This document shows positions 6,176 through 10,722 of a stretch of DNA of 10,722 bases, piece by piece (position 1 is the stretch's first letter; each line of letters begins with the position of its first letter). Source of the DNA: Physocladia obscura (lineage: Eukaryota; Chytridiomycota; Chytridiomycetes; Chytridiales; Chytriomycetaceae); NCBI GenBank assembly GCA_027596945.1, contig JADGJH010001312.1, positions 1-10,722 on the forward strand, given 5' to 3'. The notes beneath the pieces were generated by a model. It was not told the DNA's origin and searched no databases. It saw only the letters and a program-made list of their open reading frames with translations. The position numbers and the translations under genes are program-made.

Positions 6176-9100
6176 ATGCAAAACGGACTGGATCTTTTGT
6201 CATCAGTCGCACAAACACAACAATTTCAACAACCCGATATAGAGATAGAAGCCAAGGTATTTGAGCATCAAAAGACGCCAGTGTTGCCACAGCAAACAGC
6301 ACAAGCGCGATCATTGTATGAAATAAGTAGCGCAAACGCGACAGTTGATATTTCGGATATTTCCGACAAATCGAACGGGAAGATTTGTTTGGAAGTGGAG
6401 GCGAAAAACGTTGGTGAAAACCCGCCATTCGAGTCACGTGACCTTGCATTGAAAAAAACAAGCGACCGAAACTTGACGCCAACAAAAAACCCAACCAACA
6501 GCAACACGACAATCAAACTCGGCAACAACATCAACGAAAACAAAAACAAGAACAAACACACAAGTCTGGTCGAACCCGAATCGCCCGAGCCGCACACGCC
6601 CACACCTCCGCCGTTTTTTTGCTGGGCAAACTCGAGCGAAAGTCCAATAATGCCAGTACAGCCAAGCATTGCCGACAACTGCGGCGCAAACTCGTCCCAG
6701 CCGCACTTTGCGACATTCGGCAGAAACTATGCGTGCAATAATAATAATAACGCGAGCCAGAATTACGCAATTCAGCAGCTTCTGAACAGTGATGGCACGG
6801 GCGCGTTCACATCTAGTTTCGATCAGCAGAAACTCCAACTTCTCCCACGCCCACTTCCGCTTTCGCATCTGCAGTCTCATCACCAAACCCAGCACCAGCA
6901 TCAGCTTCTGATGCAACTACAGGCGCAGCTTAATAATGATCAGCTCAAGCATCCTCATAGAAATAACAATGATATGTTTTTCTTTTCACAGAAACATCAA
7001 CAACCCGATCCGCTCATCTATCAAAATTCTCAGAGCTTCGAACTGCTTGTAAATCCTCCGAGATTCGACATTTCCCTGTCTCAAAAGCATGCCCATTTCC
7101 TTCATCTTCAGCGCCAGCAACTCCAGCTACAACACCAACAGCTGATGCTGCTTTCTTCACAGCTAAACAACTCCAATAGTACTCTAAACATGAATATGAA
7201 CGCTAATTGTATCGACGCAAACAATTTTCACTCCAGCTTCAACAACACTCAATTCTCCCCGCAAGCTCCAAATGCATTCGAAAATAGCCCATTTTTTATT
7301 CCACAACCCCCGTCGCCTGTGCTTCTGTCGCTGGCATCTGTACCAACCTCACCATTACAGATCCAACAAACTCAATCAATTCCCACACCATTGCAACTCG
7401 CATCCCAGTTTCTTACAGCTCCACCCATTATTCAGTCGCACTCCGGCTCGTTTCTGCTGTCTCCGCAGCCTCAATCGCGATGTGTTCCAACCACGCAATT
7501 CCATTCATCAATACCAGTGTCGACGATCGTTAAGCAACATCAACAGCCGCAAAAACAACAACAGAGTCAATCAGACACGTCCAGCCAGTCGTCAGAATTT
7601 TTGTGCAGCAGCGAATACGATGATGACAATGCAGATAGCGACGACGAGCAAGTTATGGAATTAATGCGTGCGGAGAATGCTGATTTGCTTGCACGTGATG
7701 GAGATGATGGCGAGGATGAGATGTTTATTGATGGAGGTGTAATTGATATATCTTGTGAAGGGATTGTGGAAGGTGAAAATTTAGATAAAGGCGATGAGAG
7801 TAATTCGGATGGCGATGATGATGATGATGATGATGATGATGAGAGCAGTGGCAGCAGCAGTAGCAGTGATGCAAGCAGTTTCAGTGGCAGCGTAGAATTG
7901 CCTAATTTTTTAAATACTGAGTCGCAGTGTCATCATGATGAAAACGGTGTAATCGGTGATCAGCATGAAGAAGAAAGCGATAAAAATAGCAATGACAAAG
8001 AAGATGAAGAATTTGAAGTACTAAGCGATGTGAATCCATACTCACAGTCAATTGCAAACTCCTCACCAATCAAGAAACGAAAATTCGGCCGCAAAAAAGT
8101 TGGACAAGTTTCTAAGCTGTCTCAAACGCTTTCTCCACTACTAGACGGCAGCAACATGCAACAATACAATGAGCAAGAGTTATTTGACAATAGCGGTCAA
8201 AGACACCACTTAGCAATGAATGATAACGACATGGCGAAACCGAGAAAACTCAAGATTGTTTTTTCAAACGGTTGTCACACAAACTACAACAATTCGTTTA
8301 CAGAACAACACGCCGTTTTCGAAGATGATGATCAAAATTCAATGAGTTTCGCAAACCAGATTATTGCAGAGTCTGAGAAAACACTATATTCGACTATTTT
8401 GTCCACTTCTAATAAACGCCGACCAGGAAGAATTCCTAATATGCGTAGCGGGTCACTCGGAGGAAGCAGTACTAGCATAACACGTGGAGATACTGCACTA
8501 CCATCGTCTTCGGAACCTCTTGAACAAACTCCGCCAGCTGAACCGAAAAGAAAACGCGGCCGTAAACCGGGTAGTGTCGTTGTTGGAGGAAAAGTAGTCG
8601 ATGTAGGTTTTTAATTTTTTTAATTTTATTGTCACTGACACACACAAAAAAAAAATATTTGTTGAAACAGCGATCTGTATTGGCCCAAACGGCGGTATTC
8701 GAGTCGCTACAGCTTCCACCACCACAGCCGGAATCAAACAGAATCTCGATATCATCTTCAAAAACGAGGATAACAGCAACTCGCCGTCGCGGAATATACG
8801 GCACTCCTACAGCCACATCGTTAATGCCATCTTTTTTAACACCAGCTCCTTATTTGCTTTCTGCAACTCCACAAACGGAAAAACACTTTTACAAAGACAG
8901 CACGATAGCAATGGCTCTTCAAAATGAATCTATAGCTTTAACGTGTCCTAAATCTTCGTCTGGCGATATTGAGTCAGTGATTCCGACACTGCCGTCGCGC
9001 CACAATAGTAATATCGATGCGACAGCAGTTTATCATGCTGCTAATACGAGTGTTTTCAAGGATCCTGTTCCGGAAGTTGCTGTCGCAGCTGACGAGACTA

Positions 9101-10272
9101 TTGCGCCGTTGCTCATTCATGTTTCAGCTGCTCAAAAAGCGACACGAGGCCAGTGGGGGTTGAAACGCGGTGGAAGCACAACAGCAGTTGCAGTGGCCAA
9201 ATCAACAACATCAGCAGGAGTTATGAAACGCGGCACTGGTCGCAGTGTCGGGCGTCCACGTGGTAGTGGTCGCGGTGGTGCCACCCCTTCTCTTTTTGGT
9301 GTTGGTCGGGGAAGGGGTCGTGGTCGTGGCGGTGGTGGGCGAGGGCGCGGAGGAGGAGGACGTCGATGGCTCAAGAAAAAGAACGTTGATAGTGATAGTA
9401 GTAGTGGTGGTGGTGGAAGTGATAGTGAAAGTAATAGGGATGACGGCGACAACTACAAGGATGATGATTATGGATTGGAAAAAGAGTTTAGGCGTCGTGA
9501 AACTGTTGTTGTTGGTAATGCAGATAGATTCGGTGATGCTTCTGTTGTTGCTGCTGAAGTTTGTGCGGTTGTAACAGCCGGTGACGACGTGGAAAGTAAG
9601 AAAGCACCTGTGAATACTTTGGACGAAGCAGTCATGACAGAGGAGCAAGAAAAGAGGGATGAGATGGAGCAAAAGTCGCTAGTATCGCCGAAACTTGCAC
9701 CTATCAAAAAAAAACGCGGCAGCACTGCGGTACCCACAAAAACCGCGCTGTCTCCACGTGAAGTTACACCATTTTCGTCTGCAAGAGTTTCGCTGAACAC
9801 GTATTCGAAAGTTGATGTTTGGGAAACGAATATCGGTGGAATTGGGGTAATGCGGCGCGCGGGAGATGGATGGTTTAATGCTACGCATTTATTAAAAATT
9901 GCAGGATTTATTGAGAAGGCAAAACGGACAAAAATGCTGGAGAGGCTTGTTAGCGCGGAAGTATTTCCTGGTTCTGCTGTTTCATCCGGTAGTGCTGGTA
10001 CAGAAGCTGCAGCAGGGGGGGAAAAAACTTATGAAAAAATACAGGGGGGGTATGGACGGTATCAGGGCACTTGGTGAGAAAAAATTTTTGAGTTGAAAAT
10101 TTTTTTAATTTAATTTTTTTAAAAAAATAGGGTCCCAGCTGATAGAGCATTGGAGCTGGCCGAAGAATATGGGATTCTTGAGAGAGTCCAGCCATTATTT
10201 GATTGCAGCACTAGCAGCGACAAGCCAAGTAAGACCTTTACTTCACAAAATCTCGAATCATGTCAAATGTAA
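6176..10272 (+). CDS. APSES/KilA-N (Mbp1-like) transcription factor, three exons
   Basis: Exons 6176-8602, 8671-10073 and 10131-10272 join in phase to about 1,323 residues. An in-frame TAG at 6170-6172 lies directly before the ATG. Residues 1-1180 look largely disordered: Q/N/H-rich stretches (about 190-390), an acidic zone (about 480-600) with nine Asp at 547-555, a basic cluster SPIKKRKFGRKK (630-641, likely NLS), an AT-hook-like KRKRGRKPGS (791-800), GRPRGSGRGG (1004-1012) and an RG/RGG tract (1021-1041). The APSES domain spans about 1186-1302: VDVWE, WFNATHLLKIAGF, AKRTKMLER, EKIQGGYGRYQGTW and VPADRALELAEEYGILERV. KRTKMLE and QGGYGRYQGTW match the Mbp1/Swi4/Res class (G1/S regulators) better than StuA/Efg1. 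A nuclear sequence-specific DNA-binding protein is expected. No ankyrin repeats are visible in the window. The domain sits at the C-terminus, unlike Mbp1, and carries an insert of about 17-20 residues before EKIQGG. A donor at 10229 allows an alternative C-terminus. Confidence 0.85.
7814..7840 (+). repeat. (GAT)9 trinucleotide repeat within the coding region
   Basis: Nine GAT codons in a row encode poly-aspartate, followed by AGC/AGT serine repeats. This is a typical slippage-prone coding microsatellite in a disordered acidic segment. Confidence 0.9.
8603..8670 (+). other. Intron 1 of the APSES gene
   Basis: The intron is 68 bp, donor GTAGGT and acceptor GAAACAG, phase 0. The first open frame would end at TAA eleven bases past the donor, while the second opens before the acceptor in the same phase. 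Splicing joins GGKVVD to RSVLAQ. The body is T/A-rich. Without it the APSES domain would be separated from the 809-residue N-terminal part. Confidence 0.8.
10074..10130 (+). other. Intron 2 of the APSES gene
   Basis: The intron is 57 bp, donor GTGAGA and acceptor AAAATAG. It splits the Trp codon of QGTW, and splicing restores QGTWVPADRA, the invariant 'QGTWVP' of Mbp1-class APSES domains. This is one of the most secure junctions in the window. Confidence 0.92.
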
Positions 10273-10650
10273 TATTTCCGCACTGGCGAATTTCATTATT
10301 TATTTTTTATTTTTCACTTTTGGCTGCTCTGATTGTGTAGAGAGATTATACACGCCGTTCTTTTTAACTCTATTCTAATCCCGTTTCGTTATTTTATGGT
10401 TTTTGTTATGGATGAGAAAAGCAAATAATAATAATATTCGCGTATGACACTTTTTTGGGACTGTGATTTCTTTTTTTTCTTTCTTTGATAAACTCAAATA
10501 CTGTTGACTTCTTTGCAGTTATTCATTTATATCTGGAAAATCAAACACGAGACTGACAATATGTTCAGTGTATTTGTAATGTTACAGCAACAGATCTTGC
10601 ATTCCATGCCAAATGGAAAGCAAAATGTGAATGAAGATCAAAAAAATACT
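10273..10650. other. 3' flank of the APSES gene
   Basis: The interval is AT-rich, with an AATAATAATAATATT run at about 10425-10439. An alternative terminal exon (10341-10378) could use the donor at 10229 and the acceptor TGTGTAG. A + frame of 34 codons (10561-10665) contains no recognised motif. I see no RNA gene. Confidence 0.4.
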
Positions 10651-10722
10651 TTATTTAAGTTTTGAAGCAAGCATTGCCAATATATCAAGCTGCTTCCTAT
10701 TGTTCTCCATCTGTAACTCCCA
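10651..10722 (-). CDS. Possible C-terminal end of a converging gene (partial)
   Basis: From the right edge, the - strand is open for 23 codons to TAA at 10653-10651. They include LQMENNRKQLDILAMLASKL, which has heptad-like leucine/isoleucine spacing as in a coiled coil. The stop overlaps an AATAAA on the same strand. No family is recognisable from so little sequence, and a chance open frame of this length is not rare. Confidence 0.25.
   Translation of the reverse strand, partial: WELQMENNRKQLDILAMLASKLK

Noticed and set aside
6268..6916. - strand frames of 79-160 codons opposite APSES exon 1
   Set aside because: They overlap one another and the intact + exon, and are explained by its skewed codon composition.
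9132..9672. Long - frames rich in Pro/Arg or Thr opposite the APSES gene
   Set aside because: They are antisense shadows of the GGT/CGT-rich RGG and Ser/Asp repeats of the real exon and have no independent motif.
8629..10077. A separate gene starting at the ATG at 8629
   Set aside because: The ATG lies inside the 68-bp intron 1. Donor GTAGGT and acceptor AACAG join the two long frames in phase 0, and the frame also runs past its apparent stop at 10075-10077 through intron 2 to complete QGTWVP.
1..10722. tRNA genes, CRISPR array, transposase or retroelement proteins
   Set aside because: I looked for tRNA T-loop-like motifs, regularly spaced repeats and transposase or reverse-transcriptase signatures on both strands and found none convincing.

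Overview
The window looks like nuclear DNA of a fungus, probably an early-diverging one such as a chytrid; that placement is inference. The evidence is short spliceosomal introns (57-97 bp), an APSES/KilA-N transcription factor (a fungal family), and an Ole1-type acyl-CoA delta-9 desaturase with a C-terminal cytochrome b5-like domain. Much of the non-coding DNA is AT-rich. There are no operons, ribosome binding sites, CRISPR arrays or recognisable RNA genes.

Layout. 1-660: weak decayed coding matter on the + strand, including a possible cyclic-nucleotide-binding-domain fragment. 1300-2210: a relic of a secreted pepsin-type aspartic protease with its TATA box, signal peptide and 3' end, but with both catalytic segments deleted and two frame changes. 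2700-3465: scattered pieces of a long-chain acyl-CoA synthetase gene on the + strand. 3466-4116: nothing firm. 4237-5904 (- strand): an almost complete five-exon delta-9 desaturase. Its intron phases fit perfectly, one intron is GC-AG, and it carries three single-base frameshifts and one nonsense codon. 5905-6175: a compact divergent promoter region. 6176-10272 (+ strand): a three-exon gene for a protein of about 1,323 residues, very long and low-complexity at its N-terminus, with an Mbp1-like APSES DNA-binding domain at its extreme C-terminus. 10273-10722: 3' flank, possibly with the tail of a converging gene.

Only the transcription factor is intact. It stays open through more than 3.8 kb full of homopolymers, so general sequencing error is an unlikely cause of the lesions in its neighbours. 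The desaturase and the acyl-CoA synthetase relic both belong to fatty-acid metabolism, but nothing shows they were co-regulated. The most rewarding items are the reversed architecture of the APSES protein and the nearly intact desaturase with its GC-AG intron inside the third histidine box.
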